Source: Pseudomonas sp. NFIX28
GTDB taxonomy: Bacteria; Pseudomonadota; Gammaproteobacteria; Pseudomonadales; Pseudomonadaceae
Length of the DNA stretch: 64,000 bases
Reading direction: 5' to 3'
Assembly: GCF_900107395.1 (NCBI RefSeq)
Contig: NZ_FNPW01000010.1
Coordinates: 124,001-188,000 of the forward strand
Below are positions 44,078 through 52,098 of the stretch, piece after piece. Numbering within the stretch: the stretch's first letter is position 1; each line of letters starts with the position of its first letter. Below the pieces are notes generated by a model. That model saw only the letters and a program-made list of their open reading frames with translations, was not told the origin of the DNA and ran no database searches. Made by a program: the position numbers and the translations under genes.

Positions 44078-46026
44078 CAGTGGGCCTCCGCAGGTTCACG
44101 TTTGGCCGGGGTCACCGGCTTGCCAGGCGCGGCGTCTTCGAGCAACGCATCGGCCACCAGTTCGGCGATGTCCTTGATCAGCGGCCGTGGTTCGACCACG
44201 CCTTCGAGCATCGCGGTGCACTGTGGACAACCCACGGCCACCAGCTCGGCGCCGGTTTCGCGGATGTCGTCCATGCGCATGTCGGGGATCCGCTGCTTGC
44301 CCGGGATGTCGGTGATCGGCGCGCCGCCGCCACCGCCGCAGCAGCGCGAGCGGAAACCGGAGCGTTGCATTTCCTTGACCTCAATCCCCAGGGCGCGCAG
44401 GACCTCGCGCGGCGCCTCGTACTCGCCGTTGTAGCGGCCCAGGTAGCACGGGTCGTGATAGGTCACGCTGTTGCCTTTGTGCTGGCCCAGACTCAGGGCG
44501 CCGCCGGCGATCAGCTCGGCCATGTAGGTGCTGTGGTGCTGCACCACGTACTCGCCGCCGAGGGCGCCGTATTCGTTTTTCAGCACATGGAAACTGTGCG
44601 GGTCGCAGGTGACGATGCGCTTGAAGCTGTACTTGGCCAGGGTCTGGATATTGCGCTTGGCCAGCAGCTGGAAGGTCGCCTCGTCGCCCAGGCGCCGGGC
44701 CACGTCGCCGCTGTCGCGTTCTTCCAGGCCCAGCACCGCGAAGTCGACCTTGGCCGCCTTCAGCACTTTGACGAAGGCGCGCAGGGTGCGCTGGTTGCGC
44801 ATGTCGAAGGCGCCGTCACCGACCCAGAACAGCACGTCGGTGGTTTTCTTCTCGCCCAGCAGCGCCAGGTTGAGGTCCGCCGCCCAGTTCATCCGCCCGC
44901 CCGGGGCAAAGCCGCCCGGGTTGTCGGTGGCGATCAGGTTTTCCAGGACTTCGGCGCCCTTGTTCGGGGTCGCGCCTTTTTCCAGGGTCAGGTGACGGCG
45001 CATGTCGACGATGGCATCGACGTGCTCGATCATCATCGGGCATTCCTCGACGCAGGCACGGCAGGTGGTGCACGACCACAGGGTCTCGGCGTCCACCAGG
45101 CCGTTGACGATCGGCTGGTGCGGGTTGCCGCTGTGTTCGCCAATGGCCTTGCCGGGATACGGGCTGCCAGCGAACTTGGCATCAGTGCCGCCAGCCAGGC
45201 CGACGACCATGTCCTGGATCAGTTTCTTCGGGTTCAGCGGTTGGCCGGCAGCGAAGGCCGGGCACGCCGCTTCACATTTGCCGCACTGCACGCAGGCGTC
45301 GAAGCCCAGCAGCTGGTTCCAGGTGAAATCCTTGGGTTTTTCCACGCCCAGCGGCGCGTTCGGGTCTTCCAGGTCCAGCGGCTTGAGGCCGGTGGAACGG
45401 CCGCCACCAAAACGCTCGGCGCGGCGGTGCCAGGCCAGGTGCAGGGCACCGGCGAAGGCGTGCTTCATCGGGCCGCCCCAGGTCATGCCGAAGAACAATT
45501 CGGACACGCCCCACAACACACCGACGCCAAGGATCGCGGCCAGTACCCAGCCGCCGAAGTTTTCCGGAAGGATCCCGGCCACCGGCAGGGTCACCAGGAA
45601 GAACGACACCGAGAACGCCAGCAGGCTTTTCGGCAGGCGCATCCACGGGCCCTTGGACAAGCGCGACGGCGGGTTGCGGCGGCGCAGGTAGACGAAGATC
45701 GCGCCGACGAACATCACCGCCGACATCAGCAGCAACGCATAGCCGAGGATGCGGTTATGCAGGCCGAAACCGTGCACCAGGATCGCCAGCACGATGGACG
45801 CCACCGCGCCGCCAGCCGTGGCCACGTGGGTGTTGGCGATGTATTTGTCCCGCGCCACCACGTGGTGCAGGTCGACCATGTAGCGCTTGGGCATGGCCAG
45901 CAGGCCGCCGATCAGGTCGACCTTGGACGCACGGCCCCGGCGCCACATGGCCACCCGCCGCAACGCGCCCAGAACAGCCAGGCCGATGGCTGCGAACAGC
46001 AAGATGGGAAGAAGGGTGTTCAACAT
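44077..46026 (-). CDS. dgcB: Dimethylglycine catabolism protein DgcB (membrane Fe-S oxidoreductase)
   Basis: 649 aa. The N-terminus has several membrane spans (LLPILLFAAIGLAVLGALRRV and others up to about 190). Two 4Fe-4S clusters follow (CVQCGKCEAACP near 245, CTTCRACVEECP near 320), then CCG heterodisulfide-reductase-like domains (CDPH, CCGGGGGAP near 562). It carries electrons from dimethylglycine oxidation toward the ETF or membrane chain. It overlaps etfA and follows dgcA after a 162-bp REPIN gap. Confidence 0.95.
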   Translation of the reverse strand: MLNTLLPILLFAAIGLAVLGALRRVAMWRRGRASKVDLIGGLLAMPKRYMVDLHHVVARDKYIANTHVATAGGAVASIVLAILVHGFGLHNRILGYALLLMSAVMFVGAIFVYLRRRNPPSRLSKGPWMRLPKSLLAFSVSFFLVTLPVAGILPENFGGWVLAAILGVGVLWGVSELFFGMTWGGPMKHAFAGALHLAWHRRAERFGGGRSTGLKPLDLEDPNAPLGVEKPKDFTWNQLLGFDACVQCGKCEAACPAFAAGQPLNPKKLIQDMVVGLAGGTDAKFAGSPYPGKAIGEHSGNPHQPIVNGLVDAETLWSCTTCRACVEECPMMIEHVDAIVDMRRHLTLEKGATPNKGAEVLENLIATDNPGGFAPGGRMNWAADLNLALLGEKKTTDVLFWVGDGAFDMRNQRTLRAFVKVLKAAKVDFAVLGLEERDSGDVARRLGDEATFQLLAKRNIQTLAKYSFKRIVTCDPHSFHVLKNEYGALGGEYVVQHHSTYMAELIAGGALSLGQHKGNSVTYHDPCYLGRYNGEYEAPREVLRALGIEVKEMQRSGFRSRCCGGGGGAPITDIPGKQRIPDMRMDDIRETGAELVAVGCPQCTAMLEGVVEPRPLIKDIAELVADALLEDAAPGKPVTPAKREPAEAH

Positions 46027-46080
46027 GGTGGAGCTCCCAAAGACCTCGGGCTTAACTACCTGGATGACTTGCTAGCCCCC

Positions 46081-46172
46081 GTAGGAGCGAGGCTTGCCCG
46101 CGAAGACGTGCCGACATTCAACAGAGATGTCGGCTGATCCATGGTCTTCGCGGGCGAGCCTCGCTCCTACGG
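46081..46172. repeat. REPIN, type A, inside the dgc operon
   Basis: GTAGGAGCGAGGCTTGCC and GGCGAGCCTCGCTCCTAC arms. The spacer has its own inverted repeat CCGACAT / ATGTCGG. A perfect DnaA box TTATCCACA follows at 46175-46183. Lies between dgcA and dgcB. Confidence 0.85.
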
Positions 46173-46188
46173 GGTTATCCACAAGCGC

Positions 46189-48249
46189 TTAGAAATCCTT
46201 GCAGATCCGCAGGGCGTCATAGATGGCCGCGTGGGTGTTGCGCTGGGCCACGCAGTCACCGATGCGGAACAACAGATAACCGTCGCCCGCCTGGCTCAAC
46301 GAAGGCTGTGGCTTGATCGCGAACAGGGCTTCGACGTCGATCTGGCCCTTGTTGCGCGAACCTTCCTTGAGCGCGTAGTAGATCGCTTCGTCAGGCCGCA
46401 CGCCGTTCTCCACCACCACCTGGTCGACCACCCGCTCCTCTTTGGCGCCGGTGTATTCGTTCTCCAGCACCGCCACCAGCTTGTCGCCTTCGCGGTAGAC
46501 CTTTTCCAGCATCATGTCGCCGGTCATGATCACTTCCTTCGGGTACATGCTGCGGTAGTAGGTCGGGAACGACGTACCGCCGATGGCCACGCCCGGCTTG
46601 ATGTCGTCGGTGACGATCTCGACCTGGCTGCCCTTGTCGGCGAGGAAGTCGGCCACCGACATGCCGGTGAACTCGCAGATGGTGTCGTAGACCAGCACGT
46701 TCTTGCCCGGCGCGACCTTGCCGTCGAGCACGTCCCAGCTGCTGACCACCAACCCTTCGGCGGCGCCCCAGTGTTCGTTCTGCTCGAGGAACGGATGCCC
46801 GCCGACGGCCAGCACCACGATGTCCGGACGCAGGTCGAGAATGGTCTCGGCATCGGCCGCGGTGCCCAGGCGCAGGTCGACCTTCAGGCGAGCCAGCTCC
46901 AGCTGATACCAGCGGGTGATACCGGCGATCTGGTCGCGCTGCGGCGCTTTCGCGGCCGTGGTGATCTGCCCGCCGATGGCGTCCTTCTTCTCGAACAGGG
47001 TCACGTCGTGGCCCCGTTCGGCCGCCACCCGCGCCGACTCCATGCCGGCCGGGCCGGCACCGACCACTACCACCTTGCGCTTGGGCCCGGTGGACTTCTC
47101 GATGATGTGCGGCACGCCCATGTATTCACGGGAGGTCGCGGCGTTCTGGATGCACAGCACGTCCAGGCCCTGGTACTGGCGGTCGATGCAATAGTTGGCG
47201 CCCACGCACTGCTTGATCTGGTCGATCTGGCCCATCTTGATCTTGGCGATCAGGTGCGGGTCGGCGATGTGCGCGCGGGTCATGCCGACCATGTCGACGT
47301 AACCGCCTTCGAGAATGCGCGTGGCCTGGTTCGGGTCCTTGATGTTCTGCGCGTGCAGCACCGGGACCTTGACCACTTCCTTGATGCCGGCGGCCAGGTG
47401 CAGGAACGGCTCCGGTGGATAACTCATGTTCGGAATCACGTTGGCCAGGGTGTTGTGGGTGTCGCAACCCGAGCCCACGACGCCGATGAAATCGAGCATG
47501 CCGGTGTCGTCGTAATACTTGGCGATCTGCTTCATGTCCTCGTGGGACAGGCCGTCCGGGTGGAACTCGTCACCACAGATACGCATGCCCACGCAGAAAT
47601 CGTCGCCGACCTCGGCGCGCACCGCCTTGAGCACTTCCAGGCCGAACTTCATCCGGCCTTCGAAGCTGCCGCCCCATTCGTCGGTCCGCTTGTTGACCCG
47701 CGGGCTCCAGAACTGGTCGATCATGTGCTGGTGCACGGCGGACAGTTCGACGCCGTCCAGGCCACCGGCCTTGGCCCGGCGCGCGGCCTGGGCGTAGTTG
47801 CCGATCACCCGCCAGATCTCTTCCACCTCGATGGTCTTGCAGGTGGCGCGGTGCACCGGTTCGCGGATGCCCGACGGCGACATCAGGGTCGGCCAGTTGA
47901 ACCCGTCCCAGCGCGAGCGGCGGCCCATGTGGGTAATCTGGATCATGATCTTGGCGCCGTGCTTGTGCATGGCGTCGGCCAGGTTCTGGAAGTGCGGGAT
48001 GATCCGGTCGGTGGACAGGTTCACCGAGCTCCACCACTCCTGCGGGCTGTCGATGGCCACCACGGACGAGCCGCCGCAGATCGCCAGGCCGATCCCGCCC
48101 TTGGCTTTCTCTTCGTAATATTTCACATAGCGGTCGGTGGTCATGCCGCCGTCGGTGGCGTAGACCTCGGCGTGCGCGGTGCTGAGCACGCGGTTACGGA
48201 TGGTCAGTTTGCCGATCTGGATCGGCTGGAACATCGCTTCGAAAGCCAT
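46189..48249 (-). CDS. dgcA: Dimethylglycine demethylase flavoprotein DgcA
   Basis: 686 aa of the old-yellow-enzyme/trimethylamine-dehydrogenase family. The N-terminal FMN TIM barrel (about 1-340) has IGKLTIRNRVLSTAHAE and ITHMGRRS. A 4Fe-4S cysteine cluster (CVGANYCIDRQ to CIQNA, about 348-370) and a C-terminal FAD/NAD domain (VVVVGAGPAGMESARVAAE, about 388) follow. It demethylates dimethylglycine to sarcosine. ATG 48249 is 14 bp after the DUF5943 gene; a longer open frame upstream overlaps that gene and is not coding. Confidence 0.95.
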   Translation of the reverse strand: MAFEAMFQPIQIGKLTIRNRVLSTAHAEVYATDGGMTTDRYVKYYEEKAKGGIGLAICGGSSVVAIDSPQEWWSSVNLSTDRIIPHFQNLADAMHKHGAKIMIQITHMGRRSRWDGFNWPTLMSPSGIREPVHRATCKTIEVEEIWRVIGNYAQAARRAKAGGLDGVELSAVHQHMIDQFWSPRVNKRTDEWGGSFEGRMKFGLEVLKAVRAEVGDDFCVGMRICGDEFHPDGLSHEDMKQIAKYYDDTGMLDFIGVVGSGCDTHNTLANVIPNMSYPPEPFLHLAAGIKEVVKVPVLHAQNIKDPNQATRILEGGYVDMVGMTRAHIADPHLIAKIKMGQIDQIKQCVGANYCIDRQYQGLDVLCIQNAATSREYMGVPHIIEKSTGPKRKVVVVGAGPAGMESARVAAERGHDVTLFEKKDAIGGQITTAAKAPQRDQIAGITRWYQLELARLKVDLRLGTAADAETILDLRPDIVVLAVGGHPFLEQNEHWGAAEGLVVSSWDVLDGKVAPGKNVLVYDTICEFTGMSVADFLADKGSQVEIVTDDIKPGVAIGGTSFPTYYRSMYPKEVIMTGDMMLEKVYREGDKLVAVLENEYTGAKEERVVDQVVVENGVRPDEAIYYALKEGSRNKGQIDVEALFAIKPQPSLSQAGDGYLLFRIGDCVAQRNTHAAIYDALRICKDF

Positions 48250-48263
48250 TTTCTTAACTCCGC

Positions 48264-48794
48264 TTACAACGGCTTGACGATGAACAGGCCGTCGTCGTGG
48301 CCTTCTTCGGAACCGCCGTAGACCTGTTCGGCGACGGTGCGGATCTTGCTGCCGCGGGCGGCCAGGATCTGGTCCATGGCGCCGGCGAACCAGCCGGTGA
48401 ACATGTAGTCGACCTTGCGTCCGACCTTGCCGTACACGTAGACGAAGGCCGAGTGTTCGAGCTTGACGCTGGCGGTGCCCTTGTCGAGGTCGATGTCCTG
48501 GATCTTGAACAGGCCCCAGCCGCGCTGCGACAGGCGCTTCATGTAGTGCTCGAACACCGCGACGCCTTCCAGGCCGTGGCATTCGGCTTCTTTTTCACAC
48601 CAGTGCCAGGCGGATTTGTAGCCGGCCTTGTAGAGGATCTCGGCGTAGGCGTCGGCGCCCAGCACTTCCTCGATGCCCATGTGGTTGTTGACGAAGAAGT
48701 GACGCGGTACGTACAGCATCGGCAGGGCGTCGGAGGTCCAGACACCGGTTTCGCTGTCGACTTCGATGGGCAGTTGCGGGGCGATCTTGGCCAT
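48264..48794 (-). CDS. DUF5943 protein of the dimethylglycine operon
   Basis: 176 aa, no known biochemical role. It contains a Cys/His cluster WHWCEKEAECHG near residues 63-74 that could bind a metal, and VYVYGKVGRKVDYMFTGWFAGAMDQIL in the C-terminal half; the layout recalls V4R-type small-molecule binding domains. Placed 14 bp upstream of dgcA in every layout I recall from pseudomonads, so it probably aids dimethylglycine demethylation. That role is inference from position. Confidence 0.85.
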   Translation of the reverse strand: MAKIAPQLPIEVDSETGVWTSDALPMLYVPRHFFVNNHMGIEEVLGADAYAEILYKAGYKSAWHWCEKEAECHGLEGVAVFEHYMKRLSQRGWGLFKIQDIDLDKGTASVKLEHSAFVYVYGKVGRKVDYMFTGWFAGAMDQILAARGSKIRTVAEQVYGGSEEGHDDGLFIVKPL

Positions 48795-48830
48795 GTTTCA
48801 AAACTCCGGAATTCTTTGTATGGATGCGTT

Positions 48831-48932
48831 TGTAGCCGCTGCGAAGGCTGCGATCGGCGCCGAAGGAGACGCGCTCTTGAGGGCCTCGGAAGGCTCTTCG
48901 AGCCTTATCGCAGCCTGCGGCAGCGGCTACAG
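48831..48932. repeat. REPIN, type B (short class)
   Basis: TGTAGCCGCTGCGAAGGC and GCCTGCGGCAGCGGCTACAG arms. The spacer, with GAGACGCGCTCTTG, is shared (inverted) with the element at 56323. Between the dipeptidase and DUF5943 genes. Confidence 0.85.
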
Positions 48933-48950
48933 GTGTTCAGTGAAATGGCG

Positions 48951-49928
48951 TTATTCGCCCCAGACGTCCTTGAGCACGTTCACCCAGTTCTCGCCCATGA
49001 TCTTGCGCACCACCCGCTCGGAATGGCCGCGCTTGAGCAGGGTTTCGGTGAGGTTGGGGAACTCGCCCACGGTGCGGATGCCCAGCGGGTTGATGATCTT
49101 GCCGAAGTTGGTCAGGCGACGGGCGTAGCCCTTGTCGTGGGTCAGGTATTCGAAGAAGTCCTGGCCATGGCCCTGGGTGAAGTCGGTGCCGATGCCGATG
49201 GCGTCTTCGCCGACGATGTTCATGGTGTATTCGATGGCTTCGGCGTAGTCGTCGATGGTCGAATCGATGCCCTTGGCCAGGAATGGCGCGAACATGGTCA
49301 CGCCGACGAAGCCGCCGTGGTCGGCGATGAACTTCAGTTCTTCATCGGACTTGTTGCGCGGGTGTTCCTTGAGGCCAGACGGCAGGCAGTGGGAGTAGCA
49401 GACCGGCTTCTTCGACTCGAGGATGACTTCCTCGGAGGTCTTGGAGCCGACGTGGGACAGGTCGCACATCACGCCCACGCGGTTCATCTCGGCGACGATT
49501 TCGCGACCGAAGCCCGACAGGCCGCCGTCGCGCTCGTAGCAGCCGGTGCCCACCAGGTTCTGGGTGTTGTAGCACATCTGCACGATACCCACGCCCAGCT
49601 GCTTGAACACCTCGACATAGCCGATCTGGTCTTCGAAGGCGTGGGCATTCTGGAAGCCGAACAGGATGCCGGTCTTGCCCAGCTCCTTGGCCTTGCGGAT
49701 GTCGGCGGTGGTGCGCACCGGCATCACCAGGTCGCTGTTCTCGCGGATCAGTTTCTGGCTGGACGCGATGTTGTTGATCGTGGCCTGGAAGCCTTCCCAC
49801 ACCGACACGGTGCAGTTGGCCGCGGTCAGGCCACCCTTGCGCATGTCTTCGAACAGTTCACGGTTCCACTTGGCAATGATCAGCCCGTCGATAACGATGC
49901 TGTCGGCGTGTAATTCGGCTGGGCTCAT
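48951..49928 (-). CDS. Membrane-dipeptidase (peptidase M19) family protein
   Basis: 325 aa, renal-dipeptidase fold with two-zinc site residues: HADSIVIDGL near the N-terminus, MCDLSHVGSKT and CYSHCLPSG. No signal peptide is visible, so it is likely cytoplasmic. First gene of the dipeptidase-DUF5943-dgcAB-etfAB row. The natural substrate is unknown; its position suggests a betaine-related amide or dipeptide. Confidence 0.9.
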   Translation of the reverse strand: MSPAELHADSIVIDGLIIAKWNRELFEDMRKGGLTAANCTVSVWEGFQATINNIASSQKLIRENSDLVMPVRTTADIRKAKELGKTGILFGFQNAHAFEDQIGYVEVFKQLGVGIVQMCYNTQNLVGTGCYERDGGLSGFGREIVAEMNRVGVMCDLSHVGSKTSEEVILESKKPVCYSHCLPSGLKEHPRNKSDEELKFIADHGGFVGVTMFAPFLAKGIDSTIDDYAEAIEYTMNIVGEDAIGIGTDFTQGHGQDFFEYLTHDKGYARRLTNFGKIINPLGIRTVGEFPNLTETLLKRGHSERVVRKIMGENWVNVLKDVWGE

Positions 49929-50023
49929 CAGGCAGTCCCCTTATTGGCGATTCATGCGCCGAATCGTCTGCCGGCGCTTTGGGGTCAGCATATGCCTCGG
50001 TGCCCGGGCAGCCGGGTGCAAAA

Positions 50024-50059
50024 ACGACAGGGGAATTGCCGAAAGCGTCAAGGAGCGAC
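50024..50059 (+). promoter_or_regulatory. Candidate GbdR-type half-sites upstream of the dgc row
   Basis: ACGAC at 50024 and GCGTC at 50045 are 21 bp apart, and a further GCGAC lies at 50055. They are 96-131 bp upstream of the dipeptidase start. Weaker than the cbcX and gbc sites because two cores differ by one base. Confidence 0.35.
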
Positions 50060-50155
50060 AAAGGGTCTGCCGCGCGCCCCTTGCGCCATCTGTTCTTTGT
50101 CCTGCGCATGGGCCAGAATCCGCCGCATCACTGGATTTGAGGGGGCTGCGACGCA

Positions 50156-50557
50156 ATGAAATCGATCTTCCTGGCTTTGGCACTGCTGGCGACTGGCATA
50201 CAGGCGGCTGAAGAAGCCGACAACACTCCGTGCGACAGCGTCGAGCAGGACCAGCAGACCCTGGAATGCGCCACCTTCAACAAAACCACCGCCGAGCAAC
50301 TGCTGAACGACAACCAGCAGAGCCTGCTCGAGCGCCTCGGCACGCTGTACGGCAGCGACAAGGCGCAACTCGACGAGATCACCGCCAAGGTCCGCAGCGC
50401 CCAGCAGCTGTGGCAGAAACAGCGCGACGCCGATTGCGCCATCGACACCTTCCCGAGCAAATCCGGGAGCAAGGCCTACGCCATTGCCCAGGCCGATTGC
50501 CTGGCGCGCATGAGCGATGAACGGTCGGAATTTCTTGAGTCGATCGGGCAGGAGTAA
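50156..50557 (+). CDS. LprI-like (DUF1311) exported protein
   Basis: 133 aa with signal peptide MKSIFLALALLATGIQA. The mature part has four cysteines (TPCDS, LECAT, ADCAI, ADCLARM) and the LWQKQRDADC-type motif of the lysozyme-inhibitor LprI family. Probably periplasmic. Lysozyme inhibition is proven only for some family members. Divergent from the dipeptidase gene. Confidence 0.8.
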   Translation: MKSIFLALALLATGIQAAEEADNTPCDSVEQDQQTLECATFNKTTAEQLLNDNQQSLLERLGTLYGSDKAQLDEITAKVRSAQQLWQKQRDADCAIDTFPSKSGSKAYAIAQADCLARMSDERSEFLESIGQE

Positions 50558-50600
50558 CCGCCCTGGCCGCAGGCTTTATCTGCGACAACAACACCGCCAT

Positions 50601-50623
50601 CGCGGGCAAGCCTCGCTCCTACG
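50601..50623. repeat. Single REP, type A
   Basis: One CGCGGGCAAGCCTCGCTCCT half after the LprI-like gene. Confidence 0.7.
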
Positions 50624-50733
50624 CCGGTAGGGGCGACCGGCGACACTCGATCCCCCCTGAGTACCCTCCTCCTTTCACGGCTGTAACAAGCCATGAGCAA
50701 TACCCGGACAAGGTTCTCGCCTTGGCCCGCAAG

Positions 50734-50779
50734 CGAATATAAGCAAAGATTGCCTAATCTTATAAAAGGCTTATATTCG
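50734..50779. promoter_or_regulatory. Nested palindromic operator of the toxin-antitoxin genes
   Basis: Perfect 11-bp inverted repeat CGAATATAAGC (50734-50744) / GCTTATATTCG (50769-50779). Between its arms lies a second perfect inverted repeat AAGATT (50746-50751) / AATCTT (50756-50761). It ends 3 bp before the toxin start, so a bound repressor would block both promoter and ribosome access. The region is much richer in A+T than its flanks. Confidence 0.75.
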
Positions 50780-50782
50780 TTC

Positions 50783-51037
50783 ATGAACAGCATCCTGTGG
50801 ACCCGTAAGGCCGTCAAACAACTGCTGCGATTGCACAGCGCCCATCAGGTACAGATCCGTGACGCAGTGACCTTGCTCGGCGACATGCCCGACACCGGCA
50901 ACGTCAAGGCACTCAGCGGCCACGCCTGTGCCTACCGCCTGCGAGTGGGCAACTATCGAATCCTGTTCGACTGGGATGGCGCTATCAGAGTGGTCAGTAT
51001 TCAAGAGGTCAAGAAACGTGACGAACGCACCTACTGA
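50783..51037 (+). CDS. RelE/ParE-superfamily toxin
   Basis: 84 aa starting MNSILWTRKAVKQLLRL, with the typical C-terminal part YRLRVGNYRILFDWDGAIRVVSIQEVKKRDERTY. Such toxins cleave mRNA at the ribosome (RelE) or poison gyrase (ParE); which applies is not decidable here. It is encoded before its antitoxin and overlaps it by 20 bp. The start follows the operator; upstream in-frame codons would run through the palindrome. Confidence 0.87.
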   Translation: MNSILWTRKAVKQLLRLHSAHQVQIRDAVTLLGDMPDTGNVKALSGHACAYRLRVGNYRILFDWDGAIRVVSIQEVKKRDERTY

Positions 51038-51344
51038 CATCCAGATCATCCATGGCACGGACGGCAAGCCGGCGTTCGTGGTGATCCCTTATGCGCACTA
51101 TGTGACGCAACGCCAAGAGCCGGACCTGATCCCCCATGACGTGGTCAGCCGCATGGTCGACGGCGCCACGCCGATCCGCGCCTGGCGCGAGCACCTGCAC
51201 CTGACCCAGGACGAGGTCGCCAAGCGCCTGGGCATTTCCCAGCCGGCCTTCGCCCAGCAGGAAAGCGTCGCCAGGCCCCGGCGCGCCACCCGCGAGAAGA
51301 TCGCCGCGGCCTTCGGCATTCGCGCCGACCAGCTGGAACTGTAA
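51018..51344 (+). CDS. XRE-type antitoxin with N-terminal Phd-like segment
   Basis: 108 aa. The N-terminal stretch IQIIHGTDGKPAFVVIPYAHYV resembles the Phd/YefM start (IDGKPAAVLIPYEEY-like). The C-terminal helix-turn-helix, HLTQDEVAKRLGISQPAFAQQES, binds DNA, presumably the palindromic operator at 50734-50779. The start is GTG 51018, with AGAGG upstream at 51004-51008. Toxin-first gene order is as in HigBA-like systems. Confidence 0.87.
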   Translation: MTNAPTDIQIIHGTDGKPAFVVIPYAHYVTQRQEPDLIPHDVVSRMVDGATPIRAWREHLHLTQDEVAKRLGISQPAFAQQESVARPRRATREKIAAAFGIRADQLEL

Positions 51345-51377
51345 GCTGCACGCCATTCACCGAGAAAAGGTCTTTTC

Positions 51378-51794
51378 ATGAGCATCTGCGGCATCGAAAT
51401 CAAAGGCAGCGAAGCCATCTTCGCCATCGCCACCCTGCAAGACGGCACCCCGCAACACCTGGCCAACACCTGCAAGAAAATCGCCCTGGACGACGATGAC
51501 GAGGCCGCCAACGTCAAAGCCTTCGCCGCCCAGGTGACAGCCTTCGTGCGCGACAACGGCATCAGCCGCATCGCCATCAAGAAGCGCAGCAAGAAAGGCG
51601 AATTCGCCGGCGGCCCGACCACCTTCAAGATCGAAGGCGTGTTCCAGCTGCTGGACAACTGCGAAGTGACCCTGCTGTCGCCGCAGACCATCAACGCGCA
51701 GAACAAGAAGCACAACTTCGACCTGCCGACCGCGCTGAACAAATATCAGCACGAAGCCTACAAGACCGCCTGTGCGGCGCTGCTGAAGAAGTGA
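51378..51794 (+). CDS. DUF3010 family protein
   Basis: 138 aa with CGIEIKGSEAIFAIATL at the start, RIAIKKRSKKGEFAGGPTTFKIEGVFQLL in the middle and LSPQTI later. This looks like an RNase H-like/Holliday-junction resolvase-like fold, but no function is established for the family. The last codons (GAAGAAGTGA) were copied into the downstream repeat array. Confidence 0.85.
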   Translation: MSICGIEIKGSEAIFAIATLQDGTPQHLANTCKKIALDDDDEAANVKAFAAQVTAFVRDNGISRIAIKKRSKKGEFAGGPTTFKIEGVFQLLDNCEVTLLSPQTINAQNKKHNFDLPTALNKYQHEAYKTACAALLKK

Positions 51795-52093
51795 CCCTGC
51801 GTAGGAGCGAGGCTTGCCCGCGATGGCGGTGTGTCTGACGCTGCGCGTTGTGCGCATCGCGAGCAAGCTTCGCTCCTACGGAATCCGGAAGAAGTGACCC
51901 CGCGTAGGAGCAAGGCTTGCCCGCGATGGCGGTGTGTCTGACGCTGCGCGTTGTGCGCATCGCGAGCAAGCTTCGCTCCTACGGAATCCGGAAGAAGTGA
52001 CCCCGCGTAGGAGCGAGGCTTGCCCGCGATGGCGGTGTGTCTGACGCTGCGCGTTGTGCGCATCGCGAGCAAGCTGCGCTCCTACGGAATCGG
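51785..52093. repeat. Three tandem 103-bp units, each holding a REP pair
   Basis: Units start with GAAGAAGTGACCC at 51785, 51888 and 51991, exactly 103 bp apart. Each has GTAGGAGCGAGGCTTGCC (copy 2 has one change), then GCGAGCAAGCTTCGCTCC (copy 3 has one change). Unit 1 begins inside the DUF3010 gene; the third ends just before the cdhR stop. Confidence 0.92.
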
Positions 52094-52098
52094 GTGGC

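Noticed and set aside
48250..48582. N-terminal extension of dgcA to an upstream start at 48582
   Set aside because: The extra residues overlap the DUF5943 gene out of frame and are Arg-rich shadow sequence; MAFEAMFQPIQIGKLTIRNR at 48249 is the true family start.
51785..52093. 103-bp repeats as a CRISPR array
   Set aside because: Whole units are near identical with no unique spacers, and no cas genes exist; the units contain REP pairs.
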